Positions 41,413 through 50,589 are shown, numbered from the stretch's first letter. The stretch is 64,000 nucleotides of DNA from Corynebacterium curieae (GCF_027570035.1 NZ_JAKMUU010000007.1:21593-85592); one strand, 5' to 3'. Translations and numbers: made by a program. Notes: generated by a model not told the origin, from the sequence alone.

Positions 41413-42102
41413 GTGTCTAAGGCAGATCTGGATAAAAAGCCCTTCGATGTGGCGCGCATGTTTGACGCCGTGGGCGAGAAGTACGACATCACTAATACCG
41501 TGCTGTCCTTTGGGCAGGATGCGCATTGGCGCAAGCGCACCCGCGAGCGGCTAAACCTACAGCCGGGGGAGAAGGTTCTCGACCTCGCTGCTGGTACCGC
41601 CGTGTCCACGGTGGAGCTTTCCAAGTCCGGTGCGTGGTGCGTGGCGTGTGATTTCTCACGTGGCATGCTGGCTGCCGGCAGTGAGCGCGATGTGCCGAAG
41701 GTGGCCGGCGATGGCATGAAGCTGCCTTTTGCGGATAATACTTTTGATGCGGTAACCATCTCTTATGGCCTGCGCAATATCCACGATTATGAGCTCGGCC
41801 TGCGCGAGATGGCGCGCGTGACCAAGCCGGGTGGGCGCCTTGCGGTAGCGGAATTTTCCACCCCGGTGGTACCCATTTTTGGCACCGTGTACAAGGAATA
41901 CTTGATGCGCCTGCTCCCGCCGGTAGCGCGCGTGGTCTCGTCTAATCCAGATGCTTATATCTACCTCGCGGAGTCCATCCGCGCGTGGCCGGGCCAGGAA
42001 GAGCTCGCGGCGGTGATCAATCGCAATGGCTGGGCCGAGGCCGGCTGGCAGAACCTCACCTTTGGCATTGTGGCGCTGCATTCAGCGGTGAAACCGGCCT
42101 AA
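41413..42102 (+). CDS. menG: Demethylmenaquinone methyltransferase
   Basis: MenG (UbiE/MenG family) performs the last ring methylation of menaquinone with SAM. Motifs: [24 protein letters not shown] at the N-terminus, SAM site [42 protein letters not shown], and [16 protein letters not shown]. 229 aa. The GTG start at 41413 has no Shine-Dalgarno, but a TAGACT box eight nt upstream suggests a leaderless start. The gene overlaps the convergent reductase gene by four bases. Its substrate is made by MenA encoded at 22.5 kb. Confidence 0.95.
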   Translation: MSKADLDKKPFDVARMFDAVGEKYDITNTVLSFGQDAHWRKRTRERLNLQPGEKVLDLAAGTAVSTVELSKSGAWCVACDFSRGMLAAGSERDVPKVAGDGMKLPFADNTFDAVTISYGLRNIHDYELGLREMARVTKPGGRLAVAEFSTPVVPIFGTVYKEYLMRLLPPVARVVSSNPDAYIYLAESIRAWPGQEELAAVINRNGWAEAGWQNLTFGIVALHSAVKPA

Positions 42103-43352
42103 GCTGCGGTCGAATCCCAGAGAGGCGTATCGCGGCGGAGGGACGAGACCGTGCGGCCGGCGGCGCGCCAGGTGCGCGCGATGAGGTCGCGGTCATCATC
42201 AGTAATGAGGTTGCCCATCAGCCGCGCGGCGGCGGGCATTAGCATGCGGCCGATGGGCCCGCGCAGGGCGAGCGGGCCGGCCAGCGGTAGGAACTGGGGG
42301 TAGGTCAAAAGGCGTGCGGCCGTGCGGGCCAGGAGGAAGGATTCGCCGTAGTGCTCGCGCAGGACGGCCGGCCAGGCTAGGGTGAAATCCTTCGGGCCGA
42401 GCAGATCTACGGCCAGTGCGGCCGTTTCCAAGCCATAATCGATGCCCTCGCCGTTGAGGGGGTTGATGCAGGCGGCGGCATCGCCAATGATCATCCAATT
42501 GGCACCGGCCACGTTGGACACCGCGCCACCCATAGGCAGCAGGGCAGAGGTAACGTGCTCGATGTCCCCGAGGCCCCACTCGGGGCGCTGTTGGGCGGCG
42601 TAGAACTCGAGCAGCTTCTTGGTATTGATCTTGGCGGGGCGTTGCGCGGTCGAAAGCGCACCGAGGCCGATGTTGACCTGGCCTAGCTCGGGTCCGAGTG
42701 GGAAGATCCAACCGTAGCCGGGCTGCACCTCGCCTTCTTCGTCCTTGAGCTCAACGTGGGAGTGCATCCAGGGCTCATCGGCGTGCGTGGAGGAAGCATA
42801 GGAGCGTGCGGCGATGCCATAGACCTCCTCGCGGTGCCAGGTGCGGCCGAGTTTCTTGCCGAAGGTAGAGCGCACACCATCGGCCACGATGATCCACTTG
42901 GCGCGCACGGTGGTCTCGCCGACGCGGAAAGACGTTACGCAGTTTCCCTCCATCACCGGATCGGTGGCGGGGGTGCCGGTGAGGAGGGTGGCGCCGGCGG
43001 TGCGGGCGGCGTCGGCAAGCAGGGCGTCGAAGCGAAAGCGCGGGAGGGCAGTGCCGACCTGGGAAGGATAGGTCTCCGGCCAGGGCGCGGTAACAGAGCC
43101 GCCGTAGCCGTGCAGCTTTAAGCCGCGATTGCGGTAGGAGGCGTTGACCGCAAGGCCCAGCTCATCGAGCTGGTGCATCGCGCGCGGGGTGAGCCCGTCG
43201 CCGCAGGTTTTATCGCGGGGAAACGTCGCGGAATCAATAAGGAGGGTGTTATAACCGGCGCGTGCGGCATGAATCGCGGCGGCGGCTCCGGCCGGCCCAG
43301 CGCCAATGATGGCGACCTCGACATAGGTTTGGGAATCGATCTGCTCCGACAT
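42099..43352 (-). CDS. Geranylgeranyl reductase-family flavoprotein (MenJ-like menaquinone reductase)
   Basis: This 417-aa FAD enzyme has the dinucleotide motif [21 protein letters not shown], the family segment [19 protein letters not shown], and the FAD-ribityl motif [23 protein letters not shown]. Its position opposite menG and beside the prenyl diphosphate synthase matches Rv0561c (MenJ), which partially saturates the menaquinone isoprenoid chain in mycobacteria. By analogy it would make MK-8(H2) or MK-9(H2), the usual corynebacterial quinones; the chain length is not visible from sequence. The start at 43352 is preferred over one four codons upstream. Confidence 0.9.
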   Translation of the reverse strand: MSEQIDSQTYVEVAIIGAGPAGAAAAIHAARAGYNTLLIDSATFPRDKTCGDGLTPRAMHQLDELGLAVNASYRNRGLKLHGYGGSVTAPWPETYPSQVGTALPRFRFDALLADAARTAGATLLTGTPATDPVMEGNCVTSFRVGETTVRAKWIIVADGVRSTFGKKLGRTWHREEVYGIAARSYASSTHADEPWMHSHVELKDEEGEVQPGYGWIFPLGPELGQVNIGLGALSTAQRPAKINTKKLLEFYAAQQRPEWGLGDIEHVTSALLPMGGAVSNVAGANWMIIGDAAACINPLNGEGIDYGLETAALAVDLLGPKDFTLAWPAVLREHYGESFLLARTAARLLTYPQFLPLAGPLALRGPIGRMLMPAAARLMGNLITDDDRDLIARTWRAAGRTVSSLRRDTPLWDSTAA

Positions 43353-43462
43353 GAGGACTATCATTGCACGAGTTCGACCCCTCGAGTGTGTTTAGGGGCG
43401 CAGTTTGGACTACGGTAGGTAATCGATTATCTCTGGCTTTTAGTTGCAAGGAACACTATTTA

Positions 43463-44467
43463 ATGACTCACGGTCAATCGCATGCCACGCACGTGGATCT
43501 TGGTGATCCGCAGCTCAATGAGCGCATTGGTGCGGGCATGAAAGCAGTAGAAGACAAGCTGCGCAGTGAAATCGACCGCGGCCAGGACTTCTTAAAGGAT
43601 AAGGTCAGCCACCTGTCTAAGGCCGGTGGCAAGCGCTTTCGCCCGATGATGGCACTGCTGGCCTCCGAGTATGGTCCGCGGCCGGGCTGCGAAGAGGTTA
43701 TTAAGGCCGCCACCGTTGTAGAAATGGTGCACGTGGCCACCCTTTATCATGACGATGTCATGGATGAGGCAGACCGCCGCCGCGGCGTGGAGTCTGCCAA
43801 TTCTCGGTGGAATAACTCCGTGGCCATCCTCGCCGGCGATGCGCTCTTGGCGCACGCGTCCCGCCTGATGAGCGAGCTGGATACCCACACTGTGGGCCAC
43901 TTTGCCGATACCTTTGAAGAGCTCGTCACCGGCCAGATGCGCGAGACCATTGGTGCCGGTGAAGCCAATGCGGTGGAGCATTACACGGCAGTCATCCGTG
44001 AAAAGACCGCCGTGCTCATCGCTTCTGCAGGCTACCTGGGCGCCTACCACTCCGGTGCCTCGGCCGAACACGCCGCGGCCATGTACCGCATCGGTGGCGC
44101 CATCGGCATGATTTTCCAGATCGTTGATGATGTCATTGACATCTTCTCCGACCCGAAGGACTCCGGCAAGACCCCAGGCACGGACCTGCGCGAAGGCGTA
44201 TTTACCCTCCCCGTGCTCTACGCCTTGGAGGAAGAGGGTGAAGTGGGCGATAAGCTGCGTGAGCTCCTTACCGGTCCGCTGCATTCTGACGCCGAAGTGG
44301 AGCGTGCCATCGAGCTTCTGCGCCAGTCTGGCGGCCGCGACAAGGCGTTGAAAGACATCAATGCCTACCTGCGCACGGTAGAAGAACAGCTTGCTGTGCT
44401 CCCAGAGAATTCGGCCAGCCAGGCTTTGCGCCAACTGGCGGATTACACGGTGCGCCGCGTGGGCTAG
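43463..44467 (+). CDS. Polyprenyl diphosphate synthase (GrcC/IspB type)
   Basis: This 334-aa all-helical trans-prenyltransferase has the two Asp-rich motifs that bind Mg-diphosphate: LYHDDVMDEADRRRG (FARM) and FQIVDDVIDIFSD (SARM), plus GGKRFRPMMALLASE. The long chain it makes is presumably used by MenA for menaquinone. Residues just before the first Asp motif (VHVATLY) are mostly small or medium, consistent with a long product, but exact length cannot be told. The ATG at 43463 follows CAAGGA. It corresponds to Rv0562. Confidence 0.92.
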   Translation: MTHGQSHATHVDLGDPQLNERIGAGMKAVEDKLRSEIDRGQDFLKDKVSHLSKAGGKRFRPMMALLASEYGPRPGCEEVIKAATVVEMVHVATLYHDDVMDEADRRRGVESANSRWNNSVAILAGDALLAHASRLMSELDTHTVGHFADTFEELVTGQMRETIGAGEANAVEHYTAVIREKTAVLIASAGYLGAYHSGASAEHAAAMYRIGGAIGMIFQIVDDVIDIFSDPKDSGKTPGTDLREGVFTLPVLYALEEEGEVGDKLRELLTGPLHSDAEVERAIELLRQSGGRDKALKDINAYLRTVEEQLAVLPENSASQALRQLADYTVRRVG

Positions 44468-44576
44468 CTGCTTGGCGACGCCCCCTCCTTTCCCGCCCAT
44501 TCTTCCCCATGCGCTGGCGATTTGTAGGTGGGAGGGTGGTTCGTAGTAAAGTATTTACTCGCACCACACAGTGCAT

Positions 44577-44658
44577 GCCAGGTTGCCCGAGCGGCCAAAG
44601 GGAGCGGACTGTAAATCCGCCGGCATTGCCTTCAGAAGTTCGAATCTTCTACCTGGCA
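44577..44658 (+). tRNA. tRNA-Tyr (GTA)
   Basis: Acceptor GCCAGGT pairs with ACCTGGC, discriminator A. The anticodon loop contains GTA, and a long class II variable arm (GCCGGCATTGCCTTC region) is expected for bacterial tRNA-Tyr. The T-arm AGAAG-TTCGAAT-CTTCT is intact. CCA is not encoded. Confidence 0.95.
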
Positions 44659-44663
44659 CAGAA

Positions 44664-44697
44664 TGAACCCCCGCAAGCAAAAGCTTGCGGGGGTTCA
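44664..44697. terminator. Perfect 15-bp hairpin after tRNA-Tyr
   Basis: TGAACCCCCGCAAGC and GCTTGCGGGGGTTCA enclose AAAA. The stem is perfect, but no T tract follows on the plus strand, so it is a likely bidirectional or weak terminator rather than a textbook one. Confidence 0.55.
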
Positions 44698-44724
44698 AGC
44701 GTACCTGCAGCTGTGAGGCGGGAT

Positions 44725-45012
44725 CTACTGGCTGGGTTCCTGGGTGCGGGAGCTTTTAGCCTTGTGCCACACCGCAAAGACACTTGCGAGGAAAACAACT
44801 AAGAAAACCCCAGCGATCTTGAAGTAGAAAAAGCCATTTCCTAGCCTGCGAGAAATATCTGGCAATGAGGTGGAATCCGATTCAGCTAGGGCCTTGGCAA
44901 CGTACATCGCATTCAAACTGCCGATGAAGTAGCCGAGGCAGAGCAATAATGAAATAACGGCCGTAATCCTTAGCAAAACTGCTAAGGATGAATGGCGGGA
45001 CATTGTTCTCAT
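44725..45012 (-). CDS. Small two-helix membrane protein, unknown
   Basis: This 95-aa protein has two hydrophobic helices (LAVLLRITAVISLLLCLGYFIG and IAGVFLVVFLASVFAVW) with a polar loop between them and a short basic tail. The ATG at 45012 is directly adjacent to a TAG stop on the same strand, with GAGAGGAG upstream, so it was the downstream partner of the now-degraded reading frame before it. An in-frame ATG at 45003 is an alternative. No family recognised. Confidence 0.6.
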   Translation of the reverse strand: MRTMSRHSSLAVLLRITAVISLLLCLGYFIGSLNAMYVAKALAESDSTSLPDISRRLGNGFFYFKIAGVFLVVFLASVFAVWHKAKSSRTQEPSQ

Positions 45013-45571
45013 CTAACTCCTCTCACCGCGGCCTAAAGGACCAGCAAAGTACACCTTTCTAAGGCGCTTTGTACTAACAGGTTGCTCTGCAGTCTTATCA
45101 TCCCTCATGGGCTGCCACCAGAGGTCTTCACAAAGGCTGCCTGGGCGGCTGTGGCGGCTTACTAGCGAGGATATTGGGGTCGCCGGAAAGAGCGGCGGGC
45201 TCGATGATGATCTTGACACCTTACCGGGGGTAGCGTCGCGTGGGCTGGGAAACGCACGCGGGGTAGAGGTCTTTGGTGGAACGCTCTGTATGTGAGGGGC
45301 CGTCCTTTGTGCTGCACGATCTCTGCGCCTTTGGGGGTCGCCGCCGCAGGTGGGAGGAGCCGGCGCTGCCAAGATCCGCCAGGGTGGAACCTAGGAGCGG
45401 GGTGGCGGTCACGCGAGCGTCGGCAAGCGCAAAGCACTTACGCAGCTGGCTTATCCCTTTATCGGACTGCTCGCGCGGATCAGTAATGCTGATGGTGGCG
45501 AAGCCGGAGTTGTAATACAGCTTTGTAGCATCGCTGGATTGGCGATTCTCGTCATCCAACACGCCCTTCAT
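45013..45571 (-). pseudogene. Decayed reading frame upstream of the small membrane protein
   Basis: Protein-like sequence is split between frames. MKGVLDDENRQSSDATKLYY...GISQLRKCFALADARVTATPL opens in one frame. PKGAEIVQHKGRPLTYRAFH reads in a second. After a stop, GVKIIIEPAALSGDPNILAS reads again in the first. A remaining frame carries DLWWQPMRDDKTAEQPVSTK into the stop that abuts the next gene. At least two shifts and an in-frame stop are needed to join them, so this looks like an inactivated gene between tRNA genes. I do not recognise the protein. Confidence 0.5.
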
Positions 45572-45727
45572 TCAAGCACGTTTACATCGCGTAAAAAGAA
45601 GCTACTTGAGCTGTATATTTATGGGCTCTGACGTGGCGATTTGTGTAATACGTTTAAAGCAGGTTAGATTATTGGAGTCCGCAACGGAGAGCACAACGAA
45701 ATAGCGATGTGTTCAACGCTAGGATGT

Positions 45728-45803
45728 GCCCCCTTAGCTCAGTCGGCAGAGCGTTTCCATGGTAAGGAAAAGGTCGACAGTTCGATTCTGTCAGGGGGCT
45801 CCA
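45728..45803 (+). tRNA. tRNA-Thr (GGT)
   Basis: Acceptor GCCCCCT/AGGGGGC, D-arm GCTC-AGTCGGCA-GAGC, anticodon loop with GGT, T-arm GACAG-TTCGATT-CTGTC. CCA is encoded (45801-45803). First of the conserved thrT-metT-trpT-secE order. The 156 nt before it are AT-richer than the surroundings and hold no gene. Confidence 0.95.
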
Positions 45804-45840
45804 TTCATGTTTGGAGGAAAATATTCCCCAAGGTGAATAT

Positions 45841-45912
45841 GGCGGTGTAGCTCAGTGGTAGAGCAAGCGACTCATAATCGCTGTGTCGCGAGTTCAATTC
45901 TCGCCATCGCTA
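45841..45912 (+). tRNA. tRNA-Met (CAT), elongator
   Basis: 72 nt, acceptor GGCGGTG with CATCGCT (two G-U pairs), D-arm GCTC/GAGC, anticodon loop CTCATAA, T-arm GCGAG-TTCAATT-CTCGC. The acceptor does not have the initiator tRNA features, and the neighbours match metT of M. tuberculosis. A tRNA-Ile2 reading is not excluded by the CAT anticodon alone. Confidence 0.9.
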
Positions 45913-45925
45913 CCGGGAAAGAAAG

Positions 45926-45946
45926 GCGCCCGCAGGGCGCTTTTTT
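45926..45946 (+). terminator. Intrinsic terminator after tRNA-Met
   Basis: GCGCCC / GGGCGC stem with a 3-nt loop and six T residues. Confidence 0.85.
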
Positions 45947-46052
45947 ATTACCGCGCTGAGGGCTTTGCTTGCCCCGCCTAGTTTCGGTTTGGAACTACGG
46001 CTCTGGTAAGGTCTTCAACGCTTGATGCTTAAGCATCGAGGAATAAAAGAAT

Positions 46053-46125
46053 AGGGGCGTGGCGCAATTGGTAGCGCAACGGTCTCCAAAACCGTAGGTT
46101 GCAGGTTCGAGTCCTGTCGCCCCTG
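46053..46125 (+). tRNA. tRNA-Trp (CCA)
   Basis: 73 nt, acceptor AGGGGCG/CGCCCCT with discriminator G, D-arm GCGC-AATTGGTA-GCGC, anticodon loop TCTCCAAAA, T-arm GCAGG-TTCGAGT-CCTGT. It precedes secE, as usual in Actinobacteria. Confidence 0.95.
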
Positions 46126-46133
46126 CATAGTGG

Positions 46134-46168
46134 ACCCCGTCACTTGAGCTTTCAGGTGGCGGGGTTTC
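46134..46168 (+). terminator. Terminator after tRNA-Trp
   Basis: ACCCCG-TCAC and GTG-G-CGGGGT form an imperfect stem followed by TTTCT. It separates the tRNA from secE. Confidence 0.6.
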
Positions 46169-46337
46169 TGTATGTCATAAATTTCTTTGGATGAAGCGCG
46201 CCTGAGTGTAGCCAAAGCCACGCTACGCAAATGCCGTGGTCAGCTTTTCATGCTGTGCAAGCTTTGCTAGGGTTGACAAAGTTATGGAGGTGCGCGTTAA
46301 GCGCCCTATTAGTTTTAGTTCCCAAGGAGGGTTAGCT

Positions 46338-46673
46338 GTGAGCGATGAGCAGCAGCCGAAGAATTCGGGTGCACCGCGCCCGACCGGTAAGCGTCAGCTC
46401 TCTGGTGCGGCTACCACGTCCTCCGCTGACTACGCCGATAAGCACGTCGTCCGCGTAGAGGATAAGAACCACAATGACTCCCCAGGCGGCGGCGTAGCTG
46501 CCTTCCCTGGCGAGGTTGCAACCGAGATGAAGAAGGTGGTCTGGCCTACCGCTAAAGAGATGGTGCAGTACACCCTCATCACCTTCGCGTTCCTCATCGT
46601 CTTGACCGCTTTGGTCTGGGGCGTGGACACGCTGGCTGGCCTCGGAGTTGAGCAGGTTCTCTCTGATAAGTAA
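46338..46673 (+). CDS. secE: Preprotein translocase subunit SecE
   Basis: SecE clamps the SecY channel. This 111-aa protein has a polar N-terminal extension of about 60 residues, the conserved amphipathic helix FPGEVATEMKKVVWPTAKEM, and one transmembrane helix (YTLITFAFLIVLTALVWGVDTL), as expected for the short actinobacterial form. The GTG at 46338 is chosen because AAGGAGG lies seven nt upstream; the frame is open further up, but without a site. A terminator separates it from nusG. Confidence 0.94.
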   Translation: MSDEQQPKNSGAPRPTGKRQLSGAATTSSADYADKHVVRVEDKNHNDSPGGGVAAFPGEVATEMKKVVWPTAKEMVQYTLITFAFLIVLTALVWGVDTLAGLGVEQVLSDK

Positions 46674-46692
46674 GATAGCTGCATAACCTTTT

Positions 46693-46731
46693 ATCCCGCT
46701 GTTTCCGCTTCAAGGAACGGCGGGATACTTT
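46693..46731 (+). terminator. Terminator between secE and nusG
   Basis: ATCCCGC-TGTTTCC pairs with GGAACGGCGGGAT (one bulge) and is followed by ACTTTTT. Confidence 0.7.
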
Positions 46732-46798
46732 TTGCCCATACGCGGGCGGGTAGGCTGGTCCTACACAACGCGCCGATGAATTTTTTGGAGTAAGAATC

Positions 46799-47728
46799 AT
46801 GAGCGACGAGAACAACGTCGAAACCGTAGGCACCTCCCTCGAAGAGGCTATGCAGTCCAATGTGCAGGAGCAGGCGGCAGAGCACGCAAACTCCGTAGAG
46901 GAAGCGCAGCAGGAGGACGCTGCCCCGGCCGCTCCAGCAGCAGAGGAAGAAGCCGCAGGCTCCACCAACGCTGACGCTGAGTCTGAGTCCGCAGATGCGG
47001 CCGAGGCTCCGGCGGCGGGCGATGCAGCTGAAACCGAGAGCGCAGTCGCAGAGGCCGGCGAGGAAGAGGAGTCTGAAGACGCCGCTTACCGCAAGCGCCT
47101 GCGCGCCTTTACCCGCGAGCTGAAGAAGCAGCCGGGCCAGTGGTACATCATCCAGTGCTACTCCGGCTACGAGAACAAGGTGAAGACCAACCTAGACATG
47201 CGCGCCCAGACCCTCGAGGTGGAGGATTCCATCTTCGAGGTCGTGGTTCCCATCGAGCAGGTGCTGGAGAATAAGGACGGCAAGAAGAAGATTGTAAAGC
47301 GCAAGCTGCTGCCGGGCTACGTCCTAGTCCGTGCCGAGCTTAACGACGCCGCATGGTCCGTCATCCGCGAGACCCCTGGTGTGACCTCCTTCGTGGGCAA
47401 TGAGGGCAACGCCACTCCGGTCAAGACCCGCGACGTGGCCAAGTTCCTGATGCCGAACGAGGCGCCATCCACCAAGGGCGATGCCGCCCCGAACCAGGCA
47501 GAAGGCGAGCAGGTTGTGGATATGCCGGAGAAGGAGGTGGCCAAGAAGTACGCGCACGACTTCGAGGTGGGCGAGGCCGTAACCATCCTTTCTGGTCCGC
47601 TGGCCGCCGTATCCGCCACCATTTCCGAGATCGACCCGGAGACCGGCAAGATGCAGGGCTTGGTATCCATCTTCGGCCGCGAGACCCCAGTGGAGCTGTC
47701 GCCGACCGAGATCGAGCGCATCTCCTAA
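46799..47728 (+). CDS. nusG: Transcription elongation/termination factor NusG
   Basis: NusG couples RNA polymerase to Rho and the ribosome. Residues 1-95 form an acidic Ala/Glu-rich extension typical of Actinobacteria. The NGN domain starts at QPGQWYIIQCYSGYENKVKTNL and includes KRKLLPGYVLVRAEL and the VTSFVGNEGN strand. The C-terminal KOW domain is FEVGEAVTILSGPLAAVSATISEID. Total 309 aa. The ATG has TTTGGAG upstream. Hairpin terminators on both sides suggest its own transcript. The C-terminal KOW is where NusE or Rho would bind. Confidence 0.96.
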   Translation: MSDENNVETVGTSLEEAMQSNVQEQAAEHANSVEEAQQEDAAPAAPAAEEEAAGSTNADAESESADAAEAPAAGDAAETESAVAEAGEEEESEDAAYRKRLRAFTRELKKQPGQWYIIQCYSGYENKVKTNLDMRAQTLEVEDSIFEVVVPIEQVLENKDGKKKIVKRKLLPGYVLVRAELNDAAWSVIRETPGVTSFVGNEGNATPVKTRDVAKFLMPNEAPSTKGDAAPNQAEGEQVVDMPEKEVAKKYAHDFEVGEAVTILSGPLAAVSATISEIDPETGKMQGLVSIFGRETPVELSPTEIERIS

Positions 47729-47744
47729 AAGTGATTTTGTGCAG

Positions 47745-47782
47745 GGCGCACGGTGTTCTAAACTGGAACGCCGTGCGCCTTT
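47745..47782 (+). terminator. Strong terminator between nusG and rplK
   Basis: GGCGCACGG-TGTTC pairs with GGAAC-GCCGTGCGCC (14-bp stem with one G-U) and is followed by TTT. It separates nusG from the L11 operon. Confidence 0.75.
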
Positions 47783-47899
47783 GGCGTGCGTAAAAGAAAA
47801 CGTTTCATCCTCCGGTGGCCCACTGAAGGTGAGCATCCGGACGGGAACCCGTTATTCATCGTGGCGGATATCCCGGTAACACAGGAAAGAGGTAATTCG

Positions 47900-48343
47900 A
47901 TGGCTCCTAAGAAGAAGGTAACCGGCTTCATCAAGCTGCAGATCGAGGCAGGCGCCGCTAACCCGGCACCGCCAGTTGGCCCGGCACTGGGTGCCCATGG
48001 CGTCAACATCATGGAGTTCTGCAAGGCTTATAACGCCGCTACCGAGAACCAGCGTGGCAACGTGGTTCCGGTTGAGATCACCGTCTACGAGGACCGTTCC
48101 TTCGACTTCAAGCTGAAGACCCCGCCGGCAGCTAAGCTGCTGCTCAAGGCCGCTGGCATCAACAAGGGCTCCGGCGTCCCACACACCGACAAGGTCGGCT
48201 CTGTGTCCTGGGATCAGTGCAAGGAAATCGCAGAAACCAAGTTTGCGGACCTGAACGCACGTGACATCGAGAACGGCGCCCGCATCATCGCCGGTACCGC
48301 CCGCTCCATGGGCATCACCGTTGATGGCGCACCGGAGAAGTAA
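47900..48343 (+). CDS. rplK: Large ribosomal subunit protein uL11
   Basis: L11 binds the GTPase-associated region of 23S rRNA. The N-terminal flexible domain is [32 protein letters not shown], and the C-terminal RNA-binding domain includes [13 protein letters not shown]. 147 aa. The ATG at 47900 follows GAAAGAGG; the frame stays open upstream, but those residues are unlike L11. It forms an operon with rplA, 68 nt downstream. Confidence 0.98.
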   Translation: MAPKKKVTGFIKLQIEAGAANPAPPVGPALGAHGVNIMEFCKAYNAATENQRGNVVPVEITVYEDRSFDFKLKTPPAAKLLLKAAGINKGSGVPHTDKVGSVSWDQCKEIAETKFADLNARDIENGARIIAGTARSMGITVDGAPEK

Positions 48344-48411
48344 AAACTTTATGTGGTAGGGCCAGCTACGGCCCGCCAAACACCACACCAATCCAGAAAA
48401 GGAATTGTTAA

Positions 48412-49116
48412 ATGAGCACCAAGTCTAAGGCTTATAAGGCCGCTGCGGAACTGGTAGATAAGTCCCACCTGTACCGTCCGATCGAGGCCACCAAGCTGGC
48501 CAAGGAGACCTCCTCCAAGAACTTCGACGCCACCGTTGACGTTGTCTTCCGCTTGGGCGTTGACCCGCGCAAGGCTGATCAGCTGGTTCGCGGCACCGTT
48601 TCCCTGCCTAATGGCACCGGTAAGGACGTCCGCGTTGCTGTCTTCGCTGAGGGCGAGAAGGCTACCGCCGCTCAGGAAGCTGGCGCTGACATCGTTGGCA
48701 CCGCTGAGCTGATCGAGCAGATCAACGAGGGCAACATCGACTTCGACGTTGCTATCGCTACCCCGGATCAGATGGCCAAGGTTGGCCGCGTTGCCCGCGT
48801 CTTGGGCCCGCGTGGTCTGATGCCGAACCCGAAGACCGGCACCGTTACCGCAGACGTTGCTAAGGCAATCTCTGAGGTTAAGGGCGGCAAGATCTCCTTC
48901 CGCGTTGATAAGGCTGCTAACCTGCACGCCATCATCGGTAAGGCTTCCTTCGATGCGGAGAAGCTGGCTGAGAACTACGGCGCACTCATGGATGAGATCC
49001 AGCGCCTGAAGCCATCTTCTGCAAAGGGCATCTACATCAAGCGCGCTACCATCTCCACCACCTCCGGCCCGGGCATCCCGGTTGACGGATCCGTGATCAA
49101 GGATTACACCGCGTAA
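48412..49116 (+). CDS. rplA: Large ribosomal subunit protein uL1
   Basis: L1 forms the mobile L1 stalk and usually represses its own operon by binding mRNA. 234 aa with [20 protein letters not shown], the signature [21 protein letters not shown] and the C-terminal [17 protein letters not shown] lies before the ATG. A strong terminator follows, ending the rplKA operon before the inserted minus-strand genes. Confidence 0.98.
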   Translation: MSTKSKAYKAAAELVDKSHLYRPIEATKLAKETSSKNFDATVDVVFRLGVDPRKADQLVRGTVSLPNGTGKDVRVAVFAEGEKATAAQEAGADIVGTAELIEQINEGNIDFDVAIATPDQMAKVGRVARVLGPRGLMPNPKTGTVTADVAKAISEVKGGKISFRVDKAANLHAIIGKASFDAEKLAENYGALMDEIQRLKPSSAKGIYIKRATISTTSGPGIPVDGSVIKDYTA

Positions 49117-49144
49117 GCAGTTCTAACGCACTGCGTGCAAAGTT

Positions 49145-49178
49145 AAAGGGCTCCGAGGATTGCCTCGAAGCCCTTTTT
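49145..49178 (+). terminator. Terminator after rplA
   Basis: AAAGGGCTCCGAGG and CCTCGAAGCCCTTT form a long stem with a 4-nt loop, ending in TTTTT. It may also serve the minus-strand operon that ends just beyond it. Confidence 0.85.
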
Positions 49179-49200
49179 CTATGCCATGGGTCGCCTGCAG

Positions 49201-50589
49201 CTACGCGGCGTCAATATCATCTGCTACCCATTTAGAGCCATCAAAGTAGACGTTTCGCGCCAAAGGGATCTGATGGGAGGCAGACTCTAGGATGTGCATA
49301 AAGTATCCCGCCGTATTGGGAATGGCCAGGGTATCTCCCACGGCGATGCCGGCTGGGAAGTCCAGTTCGCGGCGCAAAATGACCTCATCTTCAATGCAGT
49401 AGGCACCGACCACAAAGCCGGTGCGTGGCACCCGCTCTATTTCCCCTTCTGGTCCCGCCGTGCAGACAAGGAGGGGATCCAGAAGGATGTCATCGGCGGC
49501 CGTGCGGCACTGGGTACGGTTTATCGCGGCACCAATAAGTGGCAGGCCATCGGAGCGCTCCTTCAAGAAGCTCACCTCGCTAAGGATGACACCGCAGCCA
49601 TCGAGGAGGCTGCGGCCAGGTTCCAGATGCAGGGCGATATCGCGCTCGCGCAAGGCGTGGCCGGCTTGCCCGTAGCCGGTTACCTCGCCTGAGAGCAGCA
49701 GGTCTAGCCACTTGCCGCGGGTAGGCTCCTGCCAGAAGGGATAGGTATTGGAAAGCGGATCCGATTTCCACGTAAACGGTTCGCCGGTACCAGCGCGTTG
49801 CGAGGCGATGCGCTCGAGGTAGTTTTCCCACTGTTCGCGGGATTCGAGGTAGCTCATCGGCACCCCGCCGCCGATATCAATGAATCCCGCGGGCTGGCCT
49901 ACTGCACGCAGGTGCTCGACTAACGCGATTGCCTCTGCAAGGGCGGTGCGGCGGTCCGCCTCGCTATAGCCGTGTAGGTGAACGTGGACGCCGGTAACAA
50001 GGAGGCATTCCGGCCACTCGACCTGCCGCCACGCACTGAGCTTTTCCCCGAAGCGCGTGGGCGGCAGGTGAGCTGGATCGGGGGCAAGGCGAGGTGCTAC
50101 CCGGCCGGTGGTTCCTAAATCCTGCGCAATGGCGGCGATGCGGGCGGACTCTGCGCGCGAATCACAAGAAATAGTCACGCCCTGCGAGACGGCCAGGCGG
50201 AGCAGGCTTTCGGTTTTGATAGCCGCGCTGAGGATAATGCGTTCCGGCACTACCTCGCGGCTAAGGACCTGGCGCAGCTCGTTTTCACTGGCTACATCCA
50301 CGCCGAGCCCGGCTTCGCGGGCGGCATCGACAAAGCACAGCGCCTTATTGGCTTTGCGTGCGAAAAATACTTGGGTCTTCACGCCGTGGGAAGCACCGGC
50401 ATCCAGTAGCTCTTGGGCATTGTGGCGCAGCGGTGCGGGATTGAGCGCATTGACCGGTGAGCCGTAGCGCGAGGTTAGCGCTGTGACCTGGTGCGGGCTC
50501 TCTATCAACTCGCGCATCCAGGCTTCCCACCGCGCGCGCAGTGGGACGGTGCCATGGACAGGCAGGGCAGGGGTGGAACGGGCGGTCAT
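49201..50589 (-). CDS. Fold-type III PLP-dependent decarboxylase-like enzyme (Y4yA family)
   Basis: This 462-aa protein has the alanine-racemase/ornithine-decarboxylase layout. The PLP lysine is in VKTQVFFARKANKALCF. The phosphate-binding glycine loop is in GFIDIGGGVPMSYL, and IALHLEPGRSLLDG carries the conserved Glu-Pro-Gly-Arg. The C-terminal barrel has VVGAYCIEDEVILRRELDFP with the Cys-X-X-Glu-type active-site residues seen in diaminopimelate and related decarboxylases. It most resembles Y4yA-type enzymes; the substrate is unknown. Last gene of a three-gene operon, overlapping the upstream gene by four bases. Confidence 0.85.
   Translation of the reverse strand: MTARSTPALPVHGTVPLRARWEAWMRELIESPHQVTALTSRYGSPVNALNPAPLRHNAQELLDAGASHGVKTQVFFARKANKALCFVDAAREAGLGVDVASENELRQVLSREVVPERIILSAAIKTESLLRLAVSQGVTISCDSRAESARIAAIAQDLGTTGRVAPRLAPDPAHLPPTRFGEKLSAWRQVEWPECLLVTGVHVHLHGYSEADRRTALAEAIALVEHLRAVGQPAGFIDIGGGVPMSYLESREQWENYLERIASQRAGTGEPFTWKSDPLSNTYPFWQEPTRGKWLDLLLSGEVTGYGQAGHALRERDIALHLEPGRSLLDGCGVILSEVSFLKERSDGLPLIGAAINRTQCRTAADDILLDPLLVCTAGPEGEIERVPRTGFVVGAYCIEDEVILRRELDFPAGIAVGDTLAIPNTAGYFMHILESASHQIPLARNVYFDGSKWVADDIDAA

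Noticed and set aside
47786..47899. Upstream extension of rplK beginning [20 protein letters not shown]
   Set aside because: L11 starts at [10 protein letters not shown] with a proper Shine-Dalgarno. The extension overlaps the leader and has no similarity to L11.
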